Origin: Cohnella cholangitidis
Lineage (GTDB): Bacteria > Bacillota > Bacilli > Paenibacillales > Paenibacillaceae
Direction: 5' to 3'
Length of the DNA: 64,000 nucleotides
NCBI RefSeq assembly: GCF_014107495.1
Contig: NZ_CP041969.1
Span: 5,505,501-5,569,500 of the forward strand
Positions 26,622 through 35,262 of this stretch are shown here, in pieces. Both the position numbers and the translations under genes were made by a program. Position 1 is the stretch's first letter. Each line of letters begins with the position of its first letter. The notes under the pieces are model-generated. The model saw only the letters and a program-made list of their open reading frames with translations. It was not told the DNA's origin and ran no database searches.

Positions 26622-27317
26622 ATGGTTGAAAACGTGTTGCTGCTGCTGGAAATTTTGTTGGTCAATATCGTGTTAAGCGGGGATAACGCGGTCGTTATCG
26701 CCTTGGCTAGCCGCAATTTGCCCGAGCATCTCAGGAATCGGGCGATTTGGCTGGGGGCGATCGGAGCCGTCGGATTAAGGATCGTTCTGTCCATAGTAGC
26801 CGTCGCTTTGCTTGATATCCCTGCCGTACAGATCGTCGGAGCCCTTCTGCTCCTCTACATCGCCATTCATCTTCTATTGGACGACGGAGAGTCGAAAGAG
26901 GTAGAAGGGGTCGGCTCGCTGGGGAAAGCGGTAGGCATCATCCTCGTGTCCGATTTGGTCATGAGCTTGGATAACGTGCTCGCGATCGCTTCCATCGCCA
27001 AGAACAAGATGTGGCTCATGGCCGCGGGTATCGCGCTTAGCATTCCGCTTATTATATGGGGGAGCCAATTGATCCTGAAGCTGCTGAATCGGTTTCCGGC
27101 CGTCGTATGGATCGGCTCGGGCATACTCGGCTATACGGCGGGAGAAATGTTATCGGAGACTCAGGCGGTTCGCAAACTTCTACCGGTCATGGGAGCATGG
27201 GGAGTCGGCTGGTTTCCGGTCGCTGCAGCGATTTTCGTGCTCGCGGTCGCTTTTTTATGGCGGAGGATGACATCTTCCTTGCAGGGGAAAACGACGGAAG
27301 GCAAAAGATTACACTAG
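26622..27317 (+). CDS. TerC-family integral membrane protein (YjbE/YkoY-type, probable metal exporter)
   Basis: 231 aa, about seven helices. Contains the two conserved intramembrane Asp motifs LSGDNAVVIALASRN and VMSLDNVLAIASIA. Bacillus relatives MeeF/MeeY export Mn2+, probably to metallate secreted enzymes; here that role is by analogy. I looked for a yybP-ykoY manganese riboswitch upstream and did not see one. GAGGG six bases before ATG. The neighbouring operon imports iron, so the region is metal-related. Confidence 0.85.
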   Translation: MVENVLLLLEILLVNIVLSGDNAVVIALASRNLPEHLRNRAIWLGAIGAVGLRIVLSIVAVALLDIPAVQIVGALLLLYIAIHLLLDDGESKEVEGVGSLGKAVGIILVSDLVMSLDNVLAIASIAKNKMWLMAAGIALSIPLIIWGSQLILKLLNRFPAVVWIGSGILGYTAGEMLSETQAVRKLLPVMGAWGVGWFPVAAAIFVLAVAFLWRRMTSSLQGKTTEGKRLH

Positions 27318-27350
27318 AATTGACAGTTTAGTTAATATGCTGAAACCCGA

Positions 27351-27379
27351 TTGACACTTGGACTCGATGTGACTATAAT
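27351..27379 (+). promoter_or_regulatory. sigma-A promoter of the efeUOB operon
   Basis: TTGACA (27351-27356), 17-bp spacer, TATAAT (27374-27379): a perfect consensus promoter, predicting a start near 27386. Confidence 0.85.
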
Positions 27380-27391
27380 AACTTCTTGGAT

Positions 27392-27406
27392 TGAGAATTA
27401 TTATCA
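27392..27406. promoter_or_regulatory. Fur box
   Basis: TGAGAAT-T-ATTATCA differs by one base from the 7-1-7 Fur consensus TGATAAT-N-ATTATCA and is followed by a further ATTTTCA half-element. It lies just downstream of the predicted transcription start, where bound Fe-Fur would block initiation or early elongation. Directly predicts iron repression of efeUOB. Confidence 0.85.
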
Positions 27407-27452
27407 TTTTCATATTGACGATTTCAAGCTGTTGCAAAGGGGCGTTCTTAGA

Positions 27453-28967
27453 ATGAATAACGCAAATCTACAAGACGTTCGAACGCGCATCACGGCGGTT
27501 TGCGCTATCATTTTGATTGCGTCTTTTTTTTGTCTGTTTTTCGCTTCCGCGATCTCGCAGGCGGCTTCGTCCGGTCAGCCCGTCGGAACGACGATTGCCC
27601 AGACCGAGGAGATGGTCTCCGGCATCGAGTCGGGAAATCCGGAGCAAGCATCGGCGGCTTTCGCGAAGGTTAAGAAATGGTGGACCGGCAACAAGAAGAC
27701 GGTCAAGGAGAACTCGCTGGACATGGCGCTGGAGATCGACCGCCAGATCGCGAGTTTATCGTTGGCCTTTCTGAATCAAGACGAACAGGCGATCAAGGAT
27801 GAGGCCGGAGCGTTGCTATTCTCGCTCAAGAATTATGCGGACGGAGCTTATACGGATAACGACGGCAAGCAAAGGATGACCTTGAGCGTATACGTCATGA
27901 AGCTGCGCGAAGCCGAAGATCTGATGAAGCGGGAATCCTGGCCCGAAGCCCAAAGCGCGGTGAAGCTGCTTCAGCGGCAATGGTTAGCCGTCGAAGGGGA
28001 CATCGTCAGCCAATCGCAGACGGTGTACAATCATGCCGAGCGCGATCTAGTCTTAATGGACGCTTACCTGTCGAACGCGGACAAACAAGCGGAGGCGGCG
28101 GGAATCGCAGCTAGAATGATCGATTCCTTGACGCCGCTTATCGACGCCCAATATTCCTGGTGGGATGCCGCGTTGATTCCGATCCGGGAAGGCATCGAAG
28201 CGTTGCTGGTCGTCGGCACGTTGCTCATGTACGCCAAGAAGTCCGAGTCCAGAACCGCAAGGGCATGGGTAATCGGCGGCTCCGGCGCGGCGGTTCTCGT
28301 GTGCATCGGGGTCGGGTTCGTAGTCGCGTTCCTGCTATCATCGAGCGCTTTCGGCCATAATAATTCGCTCATTAACGGTTGGACGGGAGTATTCGCCAGC
28401 TTGCTGCTGCTTTACGTGAGTTACTGGCTGCATCGGAACTCCGACGTGAAGCGTTGGAATCAACTGCTGCAATCGAAGAGCACGCAAGCGTTATCGAACG
28501 GCAAAATGATCTCCCTTGCGCTTCTCGCCTTCTTCGCCATCGTGCGCGAGGGCTTGGAGACCGTCATTTTCCTCATCGGCATGGTAGGCAAGATGTCCGG
28601 CGGCGAGCTCGCGGGAGGCATTGCCGCAGGCTTCGGTATTCTCGCGATATGCGCGTTCGTTATGATTAAGTTGGGAACCCGCCTGCCAATCCGTCCGGTG
28701 TTCCTCGTATCCAGCGTTATCGTCTTTTATTTATGCTTCAAATTCATGGGTTCGGGCATCCATAGCCTGCAGATGGCGGGGGTTATTCCTTCGACGGTGC
28801 ATGAGTATTTGCCGGAGCAGGTTACCTTCAGCCTGTACCCGTCCTGGTACAGTACGATGCCGCAATTATTGTTCGTCGCGATGGCTATCGTCGTTCTCGT
28901 TTATCAGAGAATGGCAAGCAAAGCTTCAGACAAGAACATGAAAGTGTTAACGACTAAAACGAACTAA
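27453..28967 (+). CDS. efeU: FTR1-family iron permease (EfeU)
   Basis: About 504 aa. An N-terminal signal-like helix (ITAVCAIILIASFFCLFFAS) and a ~230-residue extracellular helical domain precede the seven-helix FTR1 permease. Both iron-coordinating REGxE motifs are present: IPIREGIEALLVVG and AIVREGLETVIFLIG. Imports ferric iron after EfeB-dependent oxidation of Fe(II). First gene of efeU-efeO-efeB. Start at ATG 27453, after AAAGGGG; the longer ORF would begin inside the promoter. Confidence 0.9.
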   Translation: MNNANLQDVRTRITAVCAIILIASFFCLFFASAISQAASSGQPVGTTIAQTEEMVSGIESGNPEQASAAFAKVKKWWTGNKKTVKENSLDMALEIDRQIASLSLAFLNQDEQAIKDEAGALLFSLKNYADGAYTDNDGKQRMTLSVYVMKLREAEDLMKRESWPEAQSAVKLLQRQWLAVEGDIVSQSQTVYNHAERDLVLMDAYLSNADKQAEAAGIAARMIDSLTPLIDAQYSWWDAALIPIREGIEALLVVGTLLMYAKKSESRTARAWVIGGSGAAVLVCIGVGFVVAFLLSSSAFGHNNSLINGWTGVFASLLLLYVSYWLHRNSDVKRWNQLLQSKSTQALSNGKMISLALLAFFAIVREGLETVIFLIGMVGKMSGGELAGGIAAGFGILAICAFVMIKLGTRLPIRPVFLVSSVIVFYLCFKFMGSGIHSLQMAGVIPSTVHEYLPEQVTFSLYPSWYSTMPQLLFVAMAIVVLVYQRMASKASDKNMKVLTTKTN

Positions 28968-28980
28968 TGGGGGATTCACA

Positions 28981-30180
28981 ATGAGTAGACAAATGAAATT
29001 GGCAAGCGTCATGCTTGCCGCAACTTTGGTGTTAGGCGCGTGCGGCAAAAACGACAACAACGAGGCTGCGGTAAGCGCGTCGCCTTCCGCATCGGCTCAA
29101 CAATCCGAAGCGGCGCAACCATCGGAGTCGACATCCGGCGAGCAGAGCGCCATTCAGCAAGGCACGGCCAAGCTGCAAGAGGAAACGACCAAATTGCAAG
29201 AAGCGATCGAGAAAAAAGACGAAGCCGAAGTGAAGCGTCTGGGCAAATCCATTAACGACGCTTGGTTGGCTTACGAGAATTCCGTTCGTCAAACGTTCCC
29301 GCTTGAATACACGGAAGTAGAGAAATACGAAATGCCGATTTTCTCGGCTTCGGCATACGACAAAGTAGATTTCGACGCTTTGAAGGTAACGGCGGACAAG
29401 CTTCAGGAAGCTTTGACTAATCTTTACAACGCCAAGGAGACGACAGGCAGCGCATCGGAGCTTCTGACGAAAGCGGTAGCTAACTACAAGGTTTACGTTG
29501 AGGAGCAAGCGGACAATCTCGTAAACCAGACGAAAGTATTCGTGGAAGCCGTCAAAGCGGGCGACGCGGAGAAAGCGAAGCTGGAATATCCGAAAGCGCG
29601 CGTATTCTTCGAGAATATAGAGCCGATCGCGGAGAGCTTCGGAGACTTGGATCCGAGAATCGATGCCCGGTTGGCGGACGTAGAAGACGAGAACGCTTGG
29701 ACCGGGTTCCACCGGATCGAAAAAGCCCTTTGGTTGGATAAATCGCTAGAGGGCATGGATAAATACGCGGACCAACTGGTTAAGGATACCGAGGAGCTGC
29801 GGCAAAAGGTCAAATCGATCGAGTTGGAGCCGAAATCGATGGTCGCGGGAGCGATGGAATTGCTGAACGAAGCGGCGATCTCCAAAATCACCGGCGAAGA
29901 AGAAATCTACTCCCACACGGATCTGGTAGACTTTGCAGCTAACGTCGACGGTTCGAAAACGGTATACTTAGCTATTATTCCCGCGCTTAACGAGAAGAAT
30001 CCGGACTTGGCTAATCAGCTGGACCAACAATTCCAATCGCTGGAGGAAACGCTTCGCGGACACCACAAAAACGGCCAATACGTGAGCTACGATCAGTTAA
30101 CGACGGAACAGATCCGCACGATCAGCGATCAAATCAGCCAGCTTTCCAACTTGATGTCGCAGACAGCCAGTATCCTCTAG
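28981..30180 (+). CDS. efeO: EfeO/EfeM iron-uptake lipoprotein (imelysin-like, peptidase M75 fold)
   Basis: 399 aa. Lipoprotein signal with lipobox VLGACGK, a low-complexity Ala/Ser/Gln spacer, a ~100-residue helical domain (ETTKLQEAIEKKDEAEVKRL) and the M75/imelysin domain with its iron-binding HxxE motif in GFHRIEKALWLDKSLEG. It lacks the cupredoxin domain of Gram-negative EfeO, as usual in Firmicutes (EfeM form). Membrane-anchored on the outside; hands iron to EfeU. Starts 13 bp after efeU. Confidence 0.9.
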   Translation: MSRQMKLASVMLAATLVLGACGKNDNNEAAVSASPSASAQQSEAAQPSESTSGEQSAIQQGTAKLQEETTKLQEAIEKKDEAEVKRLGKSINDAWLAYENSVRQTFPLEYTEVEKYEMPIFSASAYDKVDFDALKVTADKLQEALTNLYNAKETTGSASELLTKAVANYKVYVEEQADNLVNQTKVFVEAVKAGDAEKAKLEYPKARVFFENIEPIAESFGDLDPRIDARLADVEDENAWTGFHRIEKALWLDKSLEGMDKYADQLVKDTEELRQKVKSIELEPKSMVAGAMELLNEAAISKITGEEEIYSHTDLVDFAANVDGSKTVYLAIIPALNEKNPDLANQLDQQFQSLEETLRGHHKNGQYVSYDQLTTEQIRTISDQISQLSNLMSQTASIL

Positions 30181-30199
30181 TCATTAACGGGGTGAACGA

Positions 30200-31447
30200 A
30201 TGGATTCCAAAAATAAACAAGAGGGCATGTCGAGACGCGACTTCCTGAAAATCTCTGCTTCGGTAGGAGTCGGACTTGCGATCGGCGCATCCGGGATGGC
30301 GGCGATCGAGAATGCCGTCGCTCCCGCCGACAAGACGGCGAACGGAAGCGGATACGAGCCTACGGATGAACGTATCCCGATGTACGGCGAGCATCAAGCG
30401 GGCATTATTACGCCGCAGCAAACCTACATGTACCTGGCTAGCTTTCGCTTAACGGTAACGGACCGCGACGCCCTTATTAAGGTGCTGCGCGATTGGACGA
30501 AATTCAGCGATCTCAGCACGGCGGGCGGCACGATGAGAACGGGAGACAACCCACTGCTGCCCCCGTCGGATACGGGAGAGACGCTGGATCTTCCCGCATC
30601 GAAGCTGACGGTCACTTTCGGGTTCGGTCCTACGTTCTTCAGCTTGGATGGGAAGGACCGGTTCGGCATCGCCCATAAAATTCCCCGCTTCCTGAAGGAT
30701 ATTCCGAGAATGCCAAGCGATAATCTCGATCCTCTCATGTCGGGCGGAGACATATGCATTCAAGTGTGCGCGGAGGATCAGCAGGTCGCTTTCCATGCGC
30801 TGCGTAATTTCATTCGGTTATCCATGGGTTCGGCGACGTTAAACTGGATGCAAGAGGGCTTCATTAGCGGCGGCCAATCGGGACAAACGCCCCGCAACCT
30901 GTTCGGCTTCAAGGACGGTACCGCGAATGCTCTTCATCAGACGCCGGACGGATACAAGGATGTCGTATGGGCAGGAGAAGACGAGCCTGACTGGATGCGC
31001 GGCGGCACGTACATGGCTTATCGCAAAGTGCGCATGTTCCTTGAAGTATGGGATCGGTCGTCGCTAAGCGATCAGGAAGACACGTTCGGCAGATATAAGG
31101 AATCCGGCGCGGCATACGGCAAGAAGGGCGAGTTCGACACGCCCGATCCGGCGCAGATGCCGATCGCGTCCCATGTCAGGTTGGCCAAAGAGTCGAAGCA
31201 GCTTATCCATCGTAGAGGTTACTCTTATACGGCGGGAGTAGACCCGAGAACGGGCAACGTGGATGCGGGGCTATTATTCATTAGTTATCAGAGAAATCCT
31301 GAAGAGCAGCTTCTGCCGATGCTGAAGCTGATGCAGAGCAAGGATGCGCTTAACGAGTACGTGTCCCACGTGGCGAGCGGGTTGTTCGCTTGTCCGGGAG
31401 GCTTGCGCGAAGGGCAGTACATCGGTCAAACGATTTTGGAATCATAA
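30200..31447 (+). CDS. efeB: EfeB, Dyp-type haem peroxidase exported by Tat
   Basis: 415 aa. Twin-arginine signal (MSRRDFLKISASVGVGLAIG), then a DyP peroxidase fold: distal GxxDG motif in NLFGFKDGTAN and proximal haem-ligand region in IASHVRLAKE, followed by GLLFISYQRN. Folds with haem in the cytoplasm, is exported and oxidises Fe(II) to Fe(III) for EfeU. Third gene of the operon, 19 bp after efeO; a terminator follows. Confidence 0.92.
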   Translation: MDSKNKQEGMSRRDFLKISASVGVGLAIGASGMAAIENAVAPADKTANGSGYEPTDERIPMYGEHQAGIITPQQTYMYLASFRLTVTDRDALIKVLRDWTKFSDLSTAGGTMRTGDNPLLPPSDTGETLDLPASKLTVTFGFGPTFFSLDGKDRFGIAHKIPRFLKDIPRMPSDNLDPLMSGGDICIQVCAEDQQVAFHALRNFIRLSMGSATLNWMQEGFISGGQSGQTPRNLFGFKDGTANALHQTPDGYKDVVWAGEDEPDWMRGGTYMAYRKVRMFLEVWDRSSLSDQEDTFGRYKESGAAYGKKGEFDTPDPAQMPIASHVRLAKESKQLIHRRGYSYTAGVDPRTGNVDAGLLFISYQRNPEEQLLPMLKLMQSKDALNEYVSHVASGLFACPGGLREGQYIGQTILES

Positions 31448-31461
31448 CGGTGGTTAAATAC

Positions 31462-31502
31462 GGGATTGGGCAGAGACGATATCTGCTCGATCCCTCTTTT
31501 TG
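31462..31502 (+). terminator. Rho-independent terminator of efeUOB
   Basis: Arms around GGGATTGGGCAGA / TCTGCTCGATCCC with small mismatches, then CTTTTTG; 15 nt after the efeB stop. Confidence 0.8.
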
Positions 31503-31512
31503 TTTGCATCAA

Positions 31513-31528
31513 AGTGACATTTATCACA
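31513..31528. promoter_or_regulatory. Fnr/Crp-type binding site upstream of the chemoreceptor gene
   Basis: AGTGA-CATTTA-TCACA matches TGTGA-N6-TCACA at 9 of 10 positions. A TTTAAT at 31550-31555 could be the -10; the site's centre (31520.5) would then be near -41.5 from the start, the class II activator position. No regulator gene is nearby. Confidence 0.5.
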
Positions 31529-31589
31529 GTCGCATATTGTTAACAGTGGTTTAATTAGGATGACATCTAGGTTACGGAGGAGAAGCCTC

Positions 31590-32864
31590 ATGCAAAAGAA
31601 GTTCGGCATCGTCAAGAAGATGGTTATCGGCATTACTGCCGCTTCCGCGGTCACTTACGGGACAAGCGCCTTTTTCCTGCTCGTTCTGAAAGACGTTTTC
31701 TCTTTCTTGCCTGGCTGGTTGTTCGTTTTACTGACTCTTGTGTTCGGAGTGTTCTGGACCGGATTATTCGGATATTTAGCCGCGAAGTGGTTGTTGCGTC
31801 CCCTATTATCGTTGACGCTGGCTGCGGAAGAAGCGGCAAAGGGGAATCTCGGCGTCAAGGTCGTCACGAATCCATCGAACGACGAGATGCAAGCGCTCGG
31901 AGAAGCATTCGAGCAGATGTTAGGGCAGCTAAGGATCATTATTGCCGGAATCAAGGATAACACGCGCCTTACGGATGCTCACGTGAGAGAACTGCAGGAA
32001 GCGATCGGTCAAGCGACGGGGCAGATCGAGCAGATGACGAACGAATCGGAAGCGATAACGTCGGGCACGCAATCGCAAGCGGAATCGGCGGAACGGTTGC
32101 ATCATGACGCGGAGACGTTGTCGGACGCGGCCGATCGGATGAGCGAGGAAGCGTCGAACGCTCGCGAGAGGGCATGGCATATGAACAAAGCCGCCAAACA
32201 AAGCGAACAAGTGTTTCAATCGCTGGTCGGGGGCATGAAGCAACTGTCGGTGCTCAATCGGGAAGCGATGGACGTCGTGGCTACGCTGAACGGATACGCG
32301 AACGAGATCGGTTCGATCTCCAGCGTCGTCGGGGATATTGCAGATCAAACGCATCTGCTCGCTCTGAACGCTTCCATCGAAGCCGCTAGAGCGGGGGAGG
32401 AAGGACGAGGATTCGTCGTAGTCGCCCAAGCGGTCAAATCGCTCGCGGATGAAAGCGCCGTATCGGTCAAAAATATACGTAAACTTATTCTTCAACTGCA
32501 GGAAGAAGTATCGAGAGCGGTCGGACACATTCGAACCCAATACGAAGTGTCCGAACGGGAAGCGAAGATGGGCGAAGAATTCGCGGCGGCGTTCCGCGAG
32601 GTCAACGCGGAAGCGCAGCAGGTCGTCGGGATCGTGGAAGCGATGGCCGGGGAACTGACCCTACAGGCACAACAGGCTACCGAACAGTTGAACGAAGCGC
32701 GTCGCGTCGCCCAAGTCGCGGAGCAAATTAGGCTTGGCGCGCAGCAAGTATTCTCGGCCTCGCAGGAACAGACGGCGGTCATGCAGGAAATATCCGCTTC
32801 GACGGACTCTCTGCGAGCCAAGTCCACCGATTTGCGGAGCAAGGCGGATTTCTTCCGGTCATAA
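31590..32864 (+). CDS. methyl-accepting chemotaxis protein with a short two-helix sensor
   Basis: About 424 aa. Two close N-terminal membrane helices (ITAASAVTYGTSAFFLLVL and LPGWLFVLLTLVFGVFWTGL), almost no extracytoplasmic domain, a HAMP linker (WLLRPLLSLTLAAEEAAKGN) and a signalling coiled coil whose tip is DQTHLLALNASIEAARAGEE with GRGFVVVAQAVKSLADES. The lack of a ligand domain suggests that it senses membrane or energy state, or partners with another receptor. Start at ATG 31590, nine bases after GGAGG. Confidence 0.88.
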   Translation: MQKKFGIVKKMVIGITAASAVTYGTSAFFLLVLKDVFSFLPGWLFVLLTLVFGVFWTGLFGYLAAKWLLRPLLSLTLAAEEAAKGNLGVKVVTNPSNDEMQALGEAFEQMLGQLRIIIAGIKDNTRLTDAHVRELQEAIGQATGQIEQMTNESEAITSGTQSQAESAERLHHDAETLSDAADRMSEEASNARERAWHMNKAAKQSEQVFQSLVGGMKQLSVLNREAMDVVATLNGYANEIGSISSVVGDIADQTHLLALNASIEAARAGEEGRGFVVVAQAVKSLADESAVSVKNIRKLILQLQEEVSRAVGHIRTQYEVSEREAKMGEEFAAAFREVNAEAQQVVGIVEAMAGELTLQAQQATEQLNEARRVAQVAEQIRLGAQQVFSASQEQTAVMQEISASTDSLRAKSTDLRSKADFFRS

Positions 32865-32886
32865 TTTGATGGAGGATGTGAGCCAG

Positions 32887-33669
32887 ATGAAGATGTTAAA
32901 AGTACCGATGAATAGAGCGACGACCGTTGCTCCCGGCAAATATCGTACGCCGGACGGAGCGCCCGCCGACATCGTGATTTTCACGATCACTTCCACGGAG
33001 CGCAAATCAAAGAAGAAGTCGCTTCCGCGAAGAGAGCTTAAAGTGTTGTTGATCAGGAGGAAAAATTGGCCGTTCGAAGGGCAATGGGCGTTGCCGGGCG
33101 GTTTCTCCGAGCCGGCCGAATCGATGTACGAATGCGCGAAGCGGGAGCTGCGGGAAGAGACGGGGATCGTTCCTCAACATCTGGAGTATCTCAACGTTTA
33201 CAGCCGCTTGGGCAGGGATCCGAGAGGCTGGATGATCTCCCACGCGTTCGTCGCGCTGCTGAACGAAGCGCACCTAGCATATCGCTCCGCCGGAGACGAC
33301 GCTTCCGAATTGGGATTGTTCTCGGTCGAGGAGGCGTTAAAGCTGCCGCTTGCTTTCGACCATAATGAAATTTTGAAGGATGCGTTGGATCGCGTTCGTC
33401 AGAAGATGTTAACGACGACGATCGCTAAGGAGCTGCTGCCGGAGCAATTTACGATGAGCGAGCTCTATCACGTCATCGTGACGGTAGTGCCGGAATTCGA
33501 AGAGAAAAATTTTATTCGCAAAATTACTTCAACCCAAAGCCGCAAGGGTATACTGGAAGAAGTGAGGGACCATTACGGACAGCTCAAAGGTTCCAATCGC
33601 TATTCCCAGAGAACCGCGCAGCTTTACCGGTTCACGGATTATCAGCCTCAGCTGTCCATATACAGCTAG
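32887..33669 (+). CDS. Nudix protein with C-terminal winged-helix domain (NrtR-like NAD regulator)
   Basis: About 260 aa. N-terminal Nudix domain with an intact Nudix box (GGFSEPAESMYECAKRELRE followed by ETGI), so pyrophosphohydrolase activity is possible; residues ~175-260 form a winged-helix-like region (LLPEQFTMSELYHVIVTVVP, FIRKITSTQSRKGIL, YRFTDYQ). NrtR proteins sense ADP-ribose and repress NAD genes; the next gene is nicotinate phosphoribosyltransferase, supporting that role. Start chosen at 32887 (GGAGG 11 bases upstream); ATG 32869 is possible but lacks an RBS. Confidence 0.8.
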   Translation: MKMLKVPMNRATTVAPGKYRTPDGAPADIVIFTITSTERKSKKKSLPRRELKVLLIRRKNWPFEGQWALPGGFSEPAESMYECAKRELREETGIVPQHLEYLNVYSRLGRDPRGWMISHAFVALLNEAHLAYRSAGDDASELGLFSVEEALKLPLAFDHNEILKDALDRVRQKMLTTTIAKELLPEQFTMSELYHVIVTVVPEFEEKNFIRKITSTQSRKGILEEVRDHYGQLKGSNRYSQRTAQLYRFTDYQPQLSIYS

Positions 33670-33680
33670 GCTTTTTTTTT
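33645..33680 (+). terminator. intrinsic terminator overlapping the Nudix stop, just before pncB
   Basis: Arms GCCTCAGCTGT and ACAGCTAGGC (one bulged C) followed by nine T residues. The Nudix stop codon lies in the downstream arm and the pncB ribosome site begins about 6 nt after the T-run, so pncB must be read by leak-through or antitermination. Confidence 0.75.
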
Positions 33681-33703
33681 ACATGCGAGAGGAGCCGTTT
33701 CCG

Positions 33704-35149
33704 ATGAATTCCGAGAACCTGACATTGCATACCGACAAATATCAGATCAACATGATGTACGCGCATTGGAAGAGGGGATCGCTGAACGACAGGGCCGTCT
33801 TCGAGGCTTATTTCCGTAAACTGCCCTTCGGCAACGGATTCGCCGTGTTCGCGGGCTTGGAACGAATCGTCGGCTACATCCGCGATCTGACCTTTGACGA
33901 TGAGGCTATCGGTTACTTGCGGGTGCAGGAAGAGAACTACGAGGAGGGCTTTCTTGAAGAGCTTCGCCGTTTCCGCTTTACGGGAAACCTGTACGCGATG
34001 CGGGAAGGGACGATCGTATTTCCGAACGAGCCGCTCATTCGGGTTGAAGCGCGTATTTTCGAGGCCCAGTTGATCGAGACGGCGATGCTGAATTTCTTGA
34101 ACTATCAAACGCTAGTCGCAACGAAAGCGTCGAGGATTAAGCAGGCGGCTCCGAACGACCTTCTTCTTGAGTTCGGGACTAGGCGGGCCCAGGAAGCGGA
34201 CGCGGCGATATGGGGGGCGAGAGCGGCTTATGTAGCGGGTTTTCACGCCACCTCCAACATGCGGGCGGGCATGATTTTCGGCATTCCGACTTCGGGCACT
34301 CACGCGCATTCATGGGTTCAAGGACATGACAGCGAGGAAGAGGCGTTCAGGCAATTCGCGGAAGCGTTGCCGGATCACGTGATCTTGCTCGTCGATACGT
34401 TCGATACCTTGAGGAGCGGAGTGCCCAATGCGATCAGGATTGCGGCCGAGCTGAAGCGCCGTGGCAAAAGCTTGAAAGCGATTAGGCTGGACAGCGGCGA
34501 CCTGGCTTATCTTTCGAAACGCGCGCGGATCATGCTCGACGAAGCCGGATTTCCTGACGTTAAAATCGTAGCCTCCAATGATCTCGACGAGAACATTATC
34601 GCGGAGCTCAAGGCGCAAGGGGCGCAAATCGATAGTTGGGGCGTCGGCACGCAATTGATTACCGCTTTCGACCAGCCGTCGTTAGGCGGGGTGTACAAGC
34701 TCGTAGCCCGGGAGAAGAACGGACAAATGCTGCCGGTTATTAAGATTTCCGGCAATCCCGAGAAAATATCAAACCCGGGCATCAAGGACGTCTACCGCAT
34801 CGTTAGCAAGAAGACCGGGATGGCGGAAGCGGATTATATCTGCATGCCCGAGGAAGAGGATATTCGCGCCGGAACGCCGATCAGACTGTTCGATCCCTTA
34901 CACGCGCACCGGTTCAAAATTGTCGACGATTACGCGGCTATCCCGATGTTGCAGCCTATTTTCGTCCGGGGAAATCCGGTTTACGAACTGCCAACGCTGG
35001 ACGACGTCCGCAGCTATCATCGGGATCAGCTCGCCCTATTCTGGCCGGAGCATCTGCGAAAGCTGAATCCGGAAATGTATCGCGTCAACTTCAGCCGCAA
35101 AGTTATCGACCGGAAGCTGGAGCTTCTTCAACGGTACCAAGAGCAATAA
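33704..35149 (+). CDS. pncB: nicotinate phosphoribosyltransferase
   Basis: About 481 aa, the usual length. Family blocks: NLTLHTDKYQINMMYAHW, FGTRRAQEADAAIWGARAAY, MIFGIPTSGTHAHSWVQ, IRLDSGDLAYLSKRAR (PRPP-binding region) and GVGTQLITAFDQPSLGGVYK. Makes nicotinate mononucleotide from nicotinate and PRPP with ATP hydrolysis in the Preiss-Handler NAD salvage pathway. Start ATG at 33704, nine bases after AGAGGAG; seven codons shorter than the open frame. Paired with the NrtR-like gene upstream. Confidence 0.92.
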   Translation: MNSENLTLHTDKYQINMMYAHWKRGSLNDRAVFEAYFRKLPFGNGFAVFAGLERIVGYIRDLTFDDEAIGYLRVQEENYEEGFLEELRRFRFTGNLYAMREGTIVFPNEPLIRVEARIFEAQLIETAMLNFLNYQTLVATKASRIKQAAPNDLLLEFGTRRAQEADAAIWGARAAYVAGFHATSNMRAGMIFGIPTSGTHAHSWVQGHDSEEEAFRQFAEALPDHVILLVDTFDTLRSGVPNAIRIAAELKRRGKSLKAIRLDSGDLAYLSKRARIMLDEAGFPDVKIVASNDLDENIIAELKAQGAQIDSWGVGTQLITAFDQPSLGGVYKLVAREKNGQMLPVIKISGNPEKISNPGIKDVYRIVSKKTGMAEADYICMPEEEDIRAGTPIRLFDPLHAHRFKIVDDYAAIPMLQPIFVRGNPVYELPTLDDVRSYHRDQLALFWPEHLRKLNPEMYRVNFSRKVIDRKLELLQRYQEQ

Positions 35150-35262
35150 ATCTGGCAAACTTATAGGAAATAAGTAGTAAGTTGCCATTAGCTAGAGCGG
35201 AATGATAGACTATAACGATAGCCAGTCGCAGACTTACACCAAGCGAAAGCAGGATGACTCCC

